NCBI GenBank assembly: GCA_037893245.1
Contig: JBAIAA010000531.1
Location: 2,356,001 to 2,420,000, forward strand
From: Crossaster papposus
Lineage: Eukaryota; Echinodermata; Asteroidea; Velatida; Solasteridae
DNA length: 64,000 nt
Direction of reading: 5' to 3'
Positions 40,807 through 51,330 of this stretch are shown here, one piece after another (positions within the stretch are counted from its first letter, which is position 1; each line of letters starts with the position of its first letter). Below the pieces are notes generated by a model. The model saw only the letters and a program-made list of their open reading frames with translations. It searched no databases and was not told the origin of the DNA. The position numbers were made by a program, and so were the translations under genes.

Positions 40807-41967
40807 TAATGGCCCTGTCACACCAGAACATTTTAGGCCAACGCGTGAGTAGCGTGTTGTAATTTTGGCAACACGCTGGCAAACGCTGACCAACGCTAGG
40901 CCAGCGTTAGCAACACGCTGAGCGCGTTACTCACACGCTGGGACACGCTGTCACACGCCGAGGAATTTTTTTTTGTTCAACATAACTACAATTTCCAGCG
41001 TTTTCCAGCGTGTGACTGCACACGCTGGCGGCGCGTTTGAGGTTCGTTACTCACGCGTCGAACACGCTAGACAATCGTTATCAACCCGCTACTCACACGA
41101 TGGCGTACGCTGGAGTACGCTTGCGACACGCTGGCTATGGCCCTGCCACACCAGAACGTTTTAGGCCAATGCATGAGTAGCGCGTTAAAAATAGTTGATA
41201 CGCTGGCAATTGCTGAACTTTCACAGAAAAAAGTCAAGTGGAACCGTGATTTCAGCGTGTCCATGTAGGTTGATAAGGGGTTCATAGCGTATGCCAGCGC
41301 GTGAGTAGCGTGTGAGGAACGCGCTCAGCGTGTAAGGAACGCATCACTGATTTATAGTGAAAAAACGACAGCGAGTCGCCAGCGTGAGAGTAGTGGGTTG
41401 GTAACGATCGTCTAGCGCGTTCGACGCGTGAGTAACGGCCTTCCTGCGCGCCGCCAGCGTGTGCAGTCACACGCTGGCAAACGCTGAAATTGTTTAGGTA
41501 TGTTAAAAAATGTATTTTTGCCTCAGCGTGTGACAGCGTGTTCCAGCGTGTGGGTAACGCTCTCAGCGCGTTGCGAACGCTGGCCTAGCGTTGGTCAACG
41601 TTTACCCGCGTGTTGCCGAAATTCCAACACGTTGGCCTAAAACGTTCTGGTGTGACAGGGCCATTACTGTAGTAGGGCGTCATCTTTTTGTACAACTAAT
41701 CATGTGGTCGTTGCCGTACGCTGGCGCGCGTTGGACCGCGCTACTCACGCGCTGGGCAGTCGTTCATCAGTCGTCGAGCGCGTTACTAACGCGTTATTCA
41801 CGCGCTGGCGAACGCTATGAACCCGTTATCAACGCGTTATGGACACGCTGAAATCACGGTTCCACTTGACTTTTTCTGTGGAAGTTCAGCGTTTGTCAGC
41901 GTATCAACTATTTTTAACGCGCTACTCACGCGTTGGCCTAAAACGTTCTGGTGTGACAGGGCCATTA
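40807..41967. mobile_element. Nested foldback elements with TAATGGCCCTG termini
   Basis: Left-type ends at 40807 (TAATGGCCCTGTCACACC) and 41134 (TATGGCCCTGCCACACC). Right-type ends at about 41666 and 41967 (GGTGTGACAGGGCCATTA). Interiors are inverted arrays of GCGTGTGAGTAACG-like motifs. Same family as 24270-25375. Flanking TA suggests a TA target duplication. They lie inside the integrase-domain gene. Confidence 0.85.
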
Positions 41968-42474
41968 CGCAAGTATTAAGTTATCTTTCTGGCAAAACAT
42001 TCATATTATCTTTTTCCAGCGAACTAGCAATTTCTGAAGAAGAATTTAAGTGAATCATATAAAATCCTGAATAACTAAAACTAAAGGGGGTCAACCGCTA
42101 CACCACTCTAAGCCACATAATTCTACGGGAGAAGCTGAAGAGCAAGATAAAATGGATGAAACAAAATGAAACTGTATTTTTCTCTTGACAATAATTGTAA
42201 TGCAATTCATCAAAACACACAAAAAAGAATTTCACTTGTAGCACAACTACCGGTATTTTTGACTGCATGAAGGCACTGTCTGAAAACATTACAATCACTT
42301 CATAGGATATAACAGTAGGCACGCTCAACTGTTAATGTTGAAAACAAGTTTTTAATCTAAAAATCACAACATTCACGCTTTAGTTTTTAGTTTACTGTTT
42401 TTAGTTAAAAGTTTACTGGGCCCAAAAAGTTGTGGAGCTCTGATTGTCATAACTTGCATTTATCAACCCATTTC

Positions 42475-42667
42475 ATTGTAATTTGGGAATTCTTGCCATA
42501 TTCCTTCATGGACACAAAATCCATAGGCTCGCAGCTTGTCGTACTGGTCAACATGTATTGAAAAATTAGGACCTTAGCTCAAGTAAAATCGTCTCCTCAG
42601 TTGATGCCTCCTCTTCATTTCTACTCCATCTGGATCTAACATTCGTTGTCCCTCGAGAACAAAGGCG
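42475..42667 (-). pseudogene. Integrase-domain gene exon (first catalytic Asp), with stop
   Basis: Acceptor TACTTGGCTAG. It reads AFVLEGQRMLDPDGVEMKRR, HQLRRRFYLS, then TAA (42574-42576), then GPNFSIHVDQYDKLRAYGFC and VHEGIWQEF. (R/H).LRRR.Y...GPN..WH.D(G)YDKL..(Y/F)GF.IH is the start of the integrase core; the D of HVDQYDKL is the first catalytic Asp. The in-frame stop and the missing continuation (IDG.SR...) mean this gene is dead here. Confidence 0.75.
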
Positions 42668-43262
42668 CTAGCCAAGTAAACAAATATTTATTATATAAAA
42701 ATAACCATTTTGTAAAGACATTTTCTTTTTTTTAATAACACAAATAATAACTAAGCTTACTGTGTTTGGGTTTACAATTCTCTCAATTTGTAATTTTTGT
42801 AATCGCTTTCAAAAAGCAATGGGAAAATAGTGCCTTCACACCGTACCAGGGTTGATAAAAAGCATGATTTGTTTTAAAAAATTCAAAAATATCAATCGGA
42901 TTTTTGGGATTTCAATCAATTTTGTTAATTCCTTTTATACCATCGTACCATTGGCATACAACATTTGTTCCAAATAAGTCAATTTAAATGACCATCTTTG
43001 AAAATCAAGTATACCTACACACAATTGTTCATGAAATCATTACTAAAATCCCTTTCATTGATCATATTTTTTTTTAGAATACAAAATATCGGTTACAGCA
43101 TCACCATCATACTGCACATTTATCATCCAAGTTGATAAAAGGAACCCCCTCCTCTCTACACACAACCATGGGGGAATAAAACTAAAATGCGTTTTTTTTC
43201 TTCGAATTTTTGCGGTGGAAATATTGGTATCTCATGTACTTCTAATTCATAATTGCAATCTT

Positions 43263-43350
43263 ACCGTGGAATGTGTACTCCATATCTTGAGGACAGTCTT
43301 TTACCCATAGCTCTACATCCAAGGTTTGTACCACTGCCTTGTAATTCAGA
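43263..43350 (-). CDS. Candidate exon, possibly the 5' part of the integrase-domain gene
   Basis: Acceptor TTTGTTTTAG and donor CCACG|GTAAGA. It reads LNYKAVVQTLDVELWVKDCP then QDMEYTFHG. Clean splice sites and a reasonable peptide, but no family recognised; placement in this gene rests on strand and order only. Confidence 0.35.
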
Positions 43351-43925
43351 CTAAAACAAATATCTATCATTATCAAAGTATTATCTCATTGATAACAATC
43401 TGCATATTTGAGACCATGTTTAAGAAGAGTAATGGAGCACAAGTCAAATTTGGGAGTTTCCAGTTGTGGCCATTGGTAACTCCCTCGCGGTGACCAAGAT
43501 CGTCTGTAGACACTGTCAACGTAGGTTTTCATGTTACGTGCATGATTGTAGCGTATATTACCCATAATACCCCCCAATCTCGAGAGAAAACGCGTTTTCA
43601 TGACGACATCCGACGTCTGAAAAAAAGTCAAAATGGCCGCCAACGAACATTTCTTCCCCAGAAATTACTCGGATGTAAATGTAAAATACACCACTAAAAT
43701 ATAATTGTACATGAAAAATAAAAACATAAAGGTAAAACCTATTTATTTTTCCTTTGTTATCGATAGCAAAAGGAATATTCTATTTATTTATTTGTCAGAT
43801 GTTGATCGATATTTGTACACAGTAACAATAGGAAGCCAAGATGGCGGCACCCATTTGACATCGCTATTGATATCACTACATTTCATTTGTGAAAATGTAC
43901 ATTTTATTTGTGAAAATTTGTTTTC

Positions 43926-44071
43926 ACGCGAACAATTATTTCTATCCAGCACGGCCGTTGGCTGCCATCTTGCCTTCGCACGAAGTTACACATGTGGGTG
44001 TCAGGTCAATACGTGCGAAGGCAAGATGGCGGCCAACGGCTTTGCTGGACAGAGATAATTGTTCGCGTAAC
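43926..44071. mobile_element. Hairpin with 55-bp arms and ATGGCGGC motifs
   Basis: GCGAACAATTATTTCTATCC (about 43929) is inverted at GGACAGAGATAATTGTTCGC (about 44047). The arms continue through GCCATCTTGCCTTCGCAC and its complement, with a 26-bp loop. The right arm contains AAGATGGCGGC, a YY1-type motif that also occurs at 43849 just outside. MITE relic or palindrome. Confidence 0.75.
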
Positions 44072-44864
44072 ATTGTTTTTTAGCCTATGTACTACAGTTC
44101 TATATCTCTTTTGTCAATATAAAATATGTTTTGGATGTGTTGTCGGTACTGTGCGTGTTGTCGGTGTGTTGTCAGTAATTAGTATGACTATGTACAAAAT
44201 TGTTAGATAGCTAGATGTCTGAACATACGGAATCCTCAAGTTTCGGAAAATTAACAAGTAACTGCTTGAGTGCTTATCAAGTACAACAAATAGCCCAATT
44301 GTTTCCCCTTTGTTTGTCACGAAATTAAAAAAAAACACCCTTGAGTCGAATTGAACCAAAATTAAAGAGGGGCCTGAAATTATACACATTCGGCCAAGTT
44401 TCAGGTTAAGTTTTTGAGAAGAATGTATAACTTCTACATGCTTTCAGTTTGGGTGGGAAGACACAATTCTTCATCGGATTGCTGAGGTCAAAGGTCAAGT
44501 TTTTGAAAAAGCAAACCAATTTCCATACCAAAAGTCTACATTCGCCAGCATTTTGTTGGGACGGTCTATTTTTCTGCAGAGGGAAGTTTTGTGAAGATTT
44601 GTTAACAAAATAATTTGACAATCTTCAATACATGATATTGGTTAACAAATTAAAATACGCATTCTATGCCCGTTCTTCAATTCTTTATTTCAGCACCAAC
44701 TGCCAACAGTTGTTTTAACATGTTTTATTAATACTTTTCCCTTTTTCATTATTAGCTCAAGCAATAACAAGAACTGACGGCCTGTAACTTCTCAAAGGTG
44801 AGAACCACAAGCACGACGCCTATACACATAAAAAACCACCATCAACAAGCCGGAGGATACAACC

Positions 44865-45215
44865 TGTATCAAAAAGCCTAAGGATACAGGTGAAAACCTG
44901 TATCAAAAAGCATAAGGATACAGGTGAACCCCTGTATCAAAAGCCTAAGGATACAGTCGAAAACCTGTATCAACAAACTTAAGGATACAGGTGAAAACCT
45001 GTATCAAAAAGCCTAAAGATACAGGTGAAAACCTGTAAAAAAAAGCCTAAGGATACAGGTGAAAACTTGTAAAAAGAAAAGCCTAAGATACAGGTGAAAA
45101 CCTGTAAAACAAAAAAAATCCTATACAGATACAAACCTGGGATATAACAAAAACAAGAATACAGGTGAAAACCTGTGATAACAAGCATAAGAATAAAGGT
45201 AAACCTGTAAGAGGT
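44865..45215. repeat. ~33-bp tandem repeat with ACAGGT / ACCTGT palindromes
   Basis: About ten copies of GATACAGGTGAAAACCTGTA plus AAAAGCCTAAG, decaying to the right. It sits just upstream of the Helentron ORFs and may be its 5' subterminal repeat. Confidence 0.85.
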
Positions 45216-45367
45216 AAAATTCTTGACACATACAACAAAGACTTGAATAATTTTGAACAGCTAAAATTGCAAAGCCTAAACACTGTAAAATAACAGCTTA
45301 AAACCTGCATCAGCAGCCTTTACACAGAACAAAGACAAAATTACAATCTAACAGGGAAAACAATAAA

Positions 45368-45808
45368 ATGCCTCGACGAAATGCAAGATCTCATGCAAAA
45401 TCTGCTTCAATTTCTGCTAATTTCGGTAATTATACAACGAAAAACACCTCTTTCAACTATCCAATACTACCACAGTTCACTCGTGTAGTATGTGGAAACT
45501 TTCACCAAGGAGATGCATCTCGGTTTCAGGCTGAATCAGTGGGCCGTCAGTGTTCTTGTAATGCTCTCGTTATGCTTGCTTGTGTGCAAAATCAAGACAT
45601 CAATGCAAATGATATTGATGAAGTATTGCAACATGGTGATAGCTTGTATCGCTCTGCAGCTGCACAATTAGATCTGCCTACTTCTGGGTATCTTTCAACA
45701 GACGACCTACCATCTAACTTTTCTGTCAACACGTGCAACTACACTGTTCAATTAATGGATAGCATCTACGAAAAATTTGAAAGTACTAGTACTTTAATAG
45801 ATTCATAA
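45368..45808 (+). CDS. Helentron cysteine-protease-like ORF
   Basis: 146 codons from MPRRNARSHAKSASISANFG. GNFHQGDASRFQAESVGRQC then SCNALVMLACVQNQDINAND and the GD.LY...........L...DLP pattern resemble the papain-fold protease module (OTU or herpes-tegument-like peptidase fold) carried by many animal Helentrons. The Cys in GRQCSCNAL is the probable nucleophile. No clear His is assigned. It ends at a stop shortly before the Lys-rich repeats. Confidence 0.6.
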   Translation: MPRRNARSHAKSASISANFGNYTTKNTSFNYPILPQFTRVVCGNFHQGDASRFQAESVGRQCSCNALVMLACVQNQDINANDIDEVLQHGDSLYRSAAAQLDLPTSGYLSTDDLPSNFSVNTCNYTVQLMDSIYEKFESTSTLIDS

Positions 45809-45822
45809 AAAAAACACCTCAA

Positions 45823-46095
45823 GTGGACTATGCAATTCCAGAAACAAGAGCTAGGAAAAAACAACAAGCAAAAGGAAAAGCTCAAGTAGACTATGCAACT
45901 CCAGAAAAGAGAGCTAAGAAAAAACAACAAACAAAAGAAAAAGCTCAAGTGGACTATGCAACTCCAGAAAAGAGAGCTAAGAAAAAACAACAAGCAAAAG
46001 AAAAAGCTCAAGTAGACTATGCAACTCCAGAAAAGAGAGCTAGAACAATACAAAAAGTTAAGAAGAATTGCTTCAAAAACAAGACTTGCATATAA
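45823..46095 (+). pseudogene. Helentron Rep, N-terminal Lys-rich repeat segment
   Basis: Four 66-bp repeats encode VDYATPEKRAKKKQQAKEKA. Such charged repeats precede the DUF6570-like zinc region in Helitron Rep proteins. Frameshifts or stops separate it from the protease-like ORF and from the next segment, so the reading frame is not continuous. Confidence 0.55.
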
Positions 46096-46149
46096 AAAGT
46101 TGTAAAATCATTCCAAAAGTCTTGTCAACAAGATCAACTTGTGTACATA

Positions 46150-47334
46150 TGTGTAGTATGCAATCGTATCTGGTTCAAAAAACAAGTAAAACTATTTTAA
46201 AAAAACAAGTATGATACAGACATACTTTTAAAAGCACTCCCTACAGATACAACTTGTGAAAGCTTACCTTCCAGTAATGCATGGATATGCTATACTTGTG
46301 ATAACAACATATACAAACGTCATGTTCCAGTATTAGCAACTACAAACAAACTCGACCTACATGACCAACCTTCCGAACTAGCTCAATTAAACATGCTAGA
46401 AAGACATCTAATTTCACCTGCTATTGCATTATCACAAAAGGGAATTCATGGTCAAGTTGTTTGTGTCAAAGCTGATGTGGATAGTACTGCACGGCATTTG
46501 CCAAGGCTTCCTAAAGATCAAAGCCTGTTCAGAGTCAAACTGAAAAGGAAACTACAATACAAAGGCCACCATATGTGCCAAGATGTCAATCCGGCAAAAA
46601 TACGACAAGCACTAAAATGGTTGAAAATCAATAACCCATTCTATAATGACATTTATATTGATTTCCAAGAATTTGACAGTCTGTTAAATGATGAACTCAT
46701 TAATAGCAACCATTCCCAAGAAAATGGCACCGAAGAACATGCTACAGATACAAGTACAATTGCAAATGATGCCAATTATCATGATCAGCCATGTAATATT
46801 CCAGATGTGTCTGAAGTTGAAATTAGCTCATCAAATAAACAAACGGACAACAAATCACGATTTTCAGACAAAAATGATCATGACAATCCTAAGGACGAAG
46901 GCAACACAGACCGAGTTCAAGATGATGATGTTACAAATACATCAGCTCCTCTCTATTCATTCTTGCATCCAGTTGACTTTGCCAATTATGTCGCAGACAA
47001 ACATGATTCTACGATTCTCGCATTAGCTCCAGGGGAAGGCAATTATCCCAAGAAAGTGTTGGAGATGGAAGCAAAATGTTTTCTTGTAGAGTTTCCTGAT
47101 GGGACAAACTCTTATGACAATAAAAGACAGCTAAAACTTTCACCTTCAAGGTATTTCAATGCCCGATTATTCTCGGCTGACAACAGATTTGCAAGTAATC
47201 CAGAATACATATTTTTTGCTCAATATGCAAAAGAAGTCGACATGATCAATTCAAATATATATTGCACTAAGGATAGGAACAAGAAAGACAGCAGACGGTC
47301 GACCAATAACTGCATCTATGCTAACCAATCATAA
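46150..47334 (+). pseudogene. Helentron Rep, DUF6570-like region and start of Rep domain
   Basis: It reads CVVCNRIWFKKQV, a stop near 46198, then WICYTCDNNIYKRHVPVLAT, QPSELAQLNMLERHLISPAI, HGQVVCVKADVDSTARHLPR, FRVKLKRKLQYKGHHMCQDV and ALKWLKINNPFYNDIYIDFQ. This is the classic zinc/DUF6570 block before the Rep domain. After an acidic linker, FAQYAKEVDMINSNIY starts Rep; a frameshift near 47262 moves the continuation (GTRKTADGRPITASMLTNHN) to another frame. Confidence 0.8.
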
Positions 47335-48133
47335 TGAAGTCAGAGAACTGATAAAGCGAGATGAAGGTTACCGATTCCTTACCCAAGTTAGAGGTACACC
47401 CGTTTTCTGGGAGAAATCCAAGAAAGACCTCTTTGCAATGATTCGCCAACTAGGGATTCCCACATTCTTTTCTGACATTCAGTGCTGCTGATAGACGATG
47501 GATTGAAATATACAATGCAATACGTATTCAGCAAGGCCAACAACCAATGACAGTTGAAGAACACAAACACATGACTTGGGAACATCATTGTCGAATTATC
47601 ATGTCAAATCCTGTAACAGCAGCCAGAATTTTTTAACATAGAGTAAACACTTTTGTCAAGGATGTCATACTGTCACCAGCAAAACCAATAGGGGAAGTCG
47701 AAGTCTACTACTACAGAACATAATTCCAACAAAGAGGATGGCCTCATATTCACATGGTTGTATGGGTAAAAAGTGCACCAAAACTTAACAAAAACAGTGA
47801 CAAAGAAATCACAAACTTTGTAGACAAACACATATCTTGCCAAATGCCATCAGAAGAGGACGCTGAATTGCAGGAAATAGTAACTAGTGTTCAAGTTCAC
47901 TCCAAAAACCACACCAAGTCATGCAGAAAAACTGGCAAAGTATGCAGATGTAACTTTCCACATCCTCCATCTAACCGTACATTCATCTGTAGATCCAACA
48001 ACTCGGTATCACAAGACAACATTTCTGACAACGATCTCGAAGCTAAGATAACCAGAGAAGTACAAGCAAAACACACACTACAGAAAATCAAAGACCTCCT
48101 TTTAGATAAAGACAAAAACATCGAAGGAGTAGA
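47262..48133 (+). pseudogene. Helentron Rep, HUH region
   Basis: Frame-shifted continuation: ELIKRDEGYRFLTQVRGTPV, FWEKSKKDLFAMIRQLGIPT, then a break, ADRRWIEIYNAIRIQQGQQP, MTWEHHCRIIMSNPVTAARI, a stop near 47635, VEVYYYRT with a stop, and [23 protein letters not shown] is the HUH motif of rolling-circle Rep. Then [20 protein letters not shown]. At least three frame breaks are visible. Confidence 0.8.
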
Positions 48134-48431
48134 GTGAGTGAGTGAGTTTTTAGGGTTTAACGCCGTACCAGCATCAATAGCCATATTCACGGCGGGAACA
48201 AATTTCATTCAACAATTTTGTATTTTATTCAACAATTAATGTGAAGAAGTTACAGTTTTAGAGGTGGGAGGAAAACCCCAGAAGAATATCCTGGGGAAAA
48301 ACCCACGGAGTCAGGCAGGGACTGAAAACCCAATCCACATATTGGCCCAGGCCGGATTCGAACCCGGGTCATAGTGGTGGAAGGCGAGGAAAGAACCGCT
48401 ACACCAACCCGACTCCCCTCGAAGGAGTAGA
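48121..48431 (-). mobile_element. tRNA-derived SINE, 13-bp target duplication
   Basis: TCGAAGGAGTAGA at 48121-48133 and 48419-48431 flanks a 285-bp insert. On the minus strand it begins GGGGAGTCGGGTTGGTGTAG (box-A-like), has GGGTTCGAATCC (box B), then a body with GTGGGTTTTTCCCC and GGTTTTCCTCCCACC, and ends in CTCACTCACTCAC. Typical Pol III tRNA SINE with a conserved central domain. It interrupts Rep in frame-relevant sequence. Confidence 0.9.
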
Positions 48432-49272
48432 ACAACTTCTTAGTGCTGCACAAACCACACAAACTGAATTTGAAGAAAGCCTGAGTATTATCTCGAAAAG
48501 GCCACAAATCTACCTAAAACGACGCATATGTGATCAGTGGGTAAATAATTACAATCCGCATTTGATACGCTGCTGGAATGGCATTATGGACATACAAATG
48601 GTACTCGATGCCTACGCATGTATCATGTACATACCTTCCTACATCACTAAAGCAGAAAGGGAGATGGACGATCTTCTAAAACATGCCCAAAGAGAAGCAC
48701 AAGAGGGAAACATTGAGGGTATAAGTCAACTAAAAAAACTGGGAAGTGTGTATTTGCAAAACAGAGAAATCAGTGTCATGAACGCAATGTATCTAACATG
48801 TAGCATGCCTTTGCAAAAGAACACACGAACAGTTCTCTTCATACAGACACACACAGATGAAGACAGGATTTCATTGTCCCTGAAATCATTACAGAAGATT
48901 GCAGGAGACATTGATTCTGTATGGCAACCCACAAAAATAGAAAGGTATCTTGCTAGACCAACAACTGCTAAATTCAACAGCATGTGCATGGCCACCTTTT
49001 TCGCAAGACATCGCATAATATCTTCCAGTACAAATAGTGCAGATAAAATGGATCAAGAAGAACGTAATGATTGTTTTGAGCAACATCACAGTCAGTATGC
49101 ACAACTCTCAAAAAATCTTGGACAAATAAAAGAACGAAGAGGAAAATCTGCAGTCATACGTTATCATAAAATATCAGCAACAAAAGACAGTGAACGGTAC
49201 CACATGAACATGCTCCGTTTATACTTGCCTCATCGAACTGAAGAACTAAAACCAGAAAATTACATCACTTAG
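48432..49272 (+). pseudogene. Helentron Rep, catalytic tyrosine region
   Basis: It reads [20 protein letters not shown] then [60 protein letters not shown]. The [12 protein letters not shown] segment carries the paired tyrosines of Helitron Rep. Then [20 protein letters not shown]. It ends [15 protein letters not shown] at a stop; a few further family residues (YINGTCEG) follow in frame, then homology is lost near 49360. Confidence 0.8.
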
Positions 49273-49360
49273 AAGTATATAAATGGTACCTGTGAAGGTA
49301 GACACCAAATTGCGCTGATCTCGATCTGCTACATAAATGGTCTTGTTGCTGATGAACATG

Positions 49361-50425
49361 GATAATTGTATAATAATTGTAAGCAAAATTCAATTGATGT
49401 CTGGCTGTACTCCGTGGTCAGATATAGGGTTGTATTGTGGCTGTCTACATGTCATTGACTCGACCATGTTGTACCCCTTCCCTTCGCAATGTATTAGCTT
49501 CTCAGCCAATGATGATTATTATTGTTATTATGAACCATTTTGATTTTGTGTGATATGAAATGGATCGACTCTATACGACAACTGTGCAAATGTTGTTGTT
49601 TTTTTCGGTTTTTTTAATAAAAAAGGAAAACAATAACTGTCTCAAAACCAGAAATAAAGACATATATCATATTACAAAGGTTTATAATTTTGTTTAGGTA
49701 AAGCAGTTATGCACACAAAGAAATGGAGTTCAACTGGTGAGGCATGGTCTCCATGTGTAGTAGCTAAGGGGGCACCTTCTAATCTGTTGATATCACATCC
49801 AGTTGAAGGTCCACGTGCTGTTCAGAAAGACTTTGCCAAGCTGGACCTTAAGAAACTTAAGCATAGCATTCGCAATGCACGAGAAATCCTATAGACACCG
49901 GAGGTTGAGGAATGGAACAACTTTCTCTTACAACTTGATGGAGAATGCAATGCAGGTAATACAAATAAAGCTGCGAACCAAATAAATGTATTTGTAAAGG
50001 TCTCAATGGGCGTCAATCAATGGGGGTTGAGGTGGGCAAGCATCCCCCATTTACATTTTTTTATAGAGGGAAGGGAAAGTATATCAAAAGGCCCCATTTT
50101 TGGCTGGCCCATAGACAAATGTTTGACTCTTGAGATCATTACTGTGGCACCCTATTACCCCGCCTTGATATCAAATAAAATGTCAAAGGTATTTTACAGT
50201 GAACTTAATTCTTTCCCTTGAAAAGTTAGCAGAACACGTCATCATAAAGCATCCTAATTTTACAAGTACTCTAGTGTACTCGTATGCATCCAATTATCAT
50301 TTAATAATTCAAATTCATAACAATATTAAATGACTTACGTATTGCACAATTGTATTGGAAGGATTAAAAATTATTCATAGTTGTCTTTCTTATCTGGAAT
50401 ACTGGATACTCATGAACAACACTCA
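49361..50425. other. Unrelated sequence inserted between Rep and helicase; one exon-like ORF
   Basis: The open frame 49709-49894 reads MHTKKWSSTGEAWSPCVVAK then QKDFAKLDLKKLKHSIRNAR and, after a stop, TPEVEEWNNFLLQLDGECNA. It looks coding-like but I do not recognise it. The rest is AT-rich with no supported gene. Confidence 0.35.
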
Positions 50426-50430
50426 TTATG

Positions 50431-51330
50431 GATGACGCCACTGGAGATGACGCCACTGGAGATGACGCCACTGGAGATGACGCCACTGGAGATGACGCCA
50501 CTGGAGATGACGCCACTGCGGATGACGCCACTGCGGATGACGCCACTGCGGATGACGCCACTGCGGATGACGCCACTGCCGATGACGCCACTGCCGATGA
50601 CGCCACTGCCGATGACGCCACTGCCGATGACGCCACTGCCGATGACGCCACTGCCGATGACGCCACTGCCGATGACGCCACTGCCGATGACGCCACTGCC
50701 GATGACGCCACTGCCGATGACGCCACTGCCGATGACGCCACTGCCGATGACGCCACTGCCGATGACGCCACTGCCGATGACGCCACTGCCGATGACGCCA
50801 CTGCCGATGACGCCACTGCCGATGACGCCACTGCCGATGACGCCACTGCCGATGACGCCACTGCCGATGACGCCACTGCCGATGACGCCACTGCCGATGA
50901 CGCCACTGCCGATGACGCCACTGCCGATGACGCCACTGCCGATGACGCCACTGCCGATGACGCCACTGCCGATGACGCCACTGCCGATGACGCCACTGCC
51001 GATGACGCCACTGCCGATGACGCCACTGCCGATGACGCCACTGCCGATGACGCCACTGCCGATGACGCCACTGCCGATGACGCCACTGCCGATGACGCCA
51101 CTGCCGATGACGCCACTGCCGATGACGCCACTGCCGATGACGCCACTGCCGATGACGCCACTGCCGATGACGCCACTGCCGATGACGCCACTGCCGATGA
51201 CGCCACTGCCGATGACGCCACTGCCGATGACGCCACTGCCGATGACGCCACTGCCGATGACGCCACTGCCGATGACGCCACTGCCGATGACGCCACTGCC
51301 GATGACGCCACTGCCGATGACGCCACTGTA
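50431..51330. repeat. 15-bp minisatellite, 60 copies
   Basis: Unit GATGACGCCACTGNN. Copies 1-5 end GGA, 6-9 end GCG, 10-59 end GCC and copy 60 ends GTA. The 50 GCC copies are identical. The period is a multiple of 3, so several frames on both strands stay open (DDATA, MTPLP, and reverse SGVIG and ASSAV). The MTPLP frame has the longest non-repeat flank, ending YDILANCREQEGTCSTSNDQ and FAEDELSDDDLRPAKLN. Confidence 0.97.
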
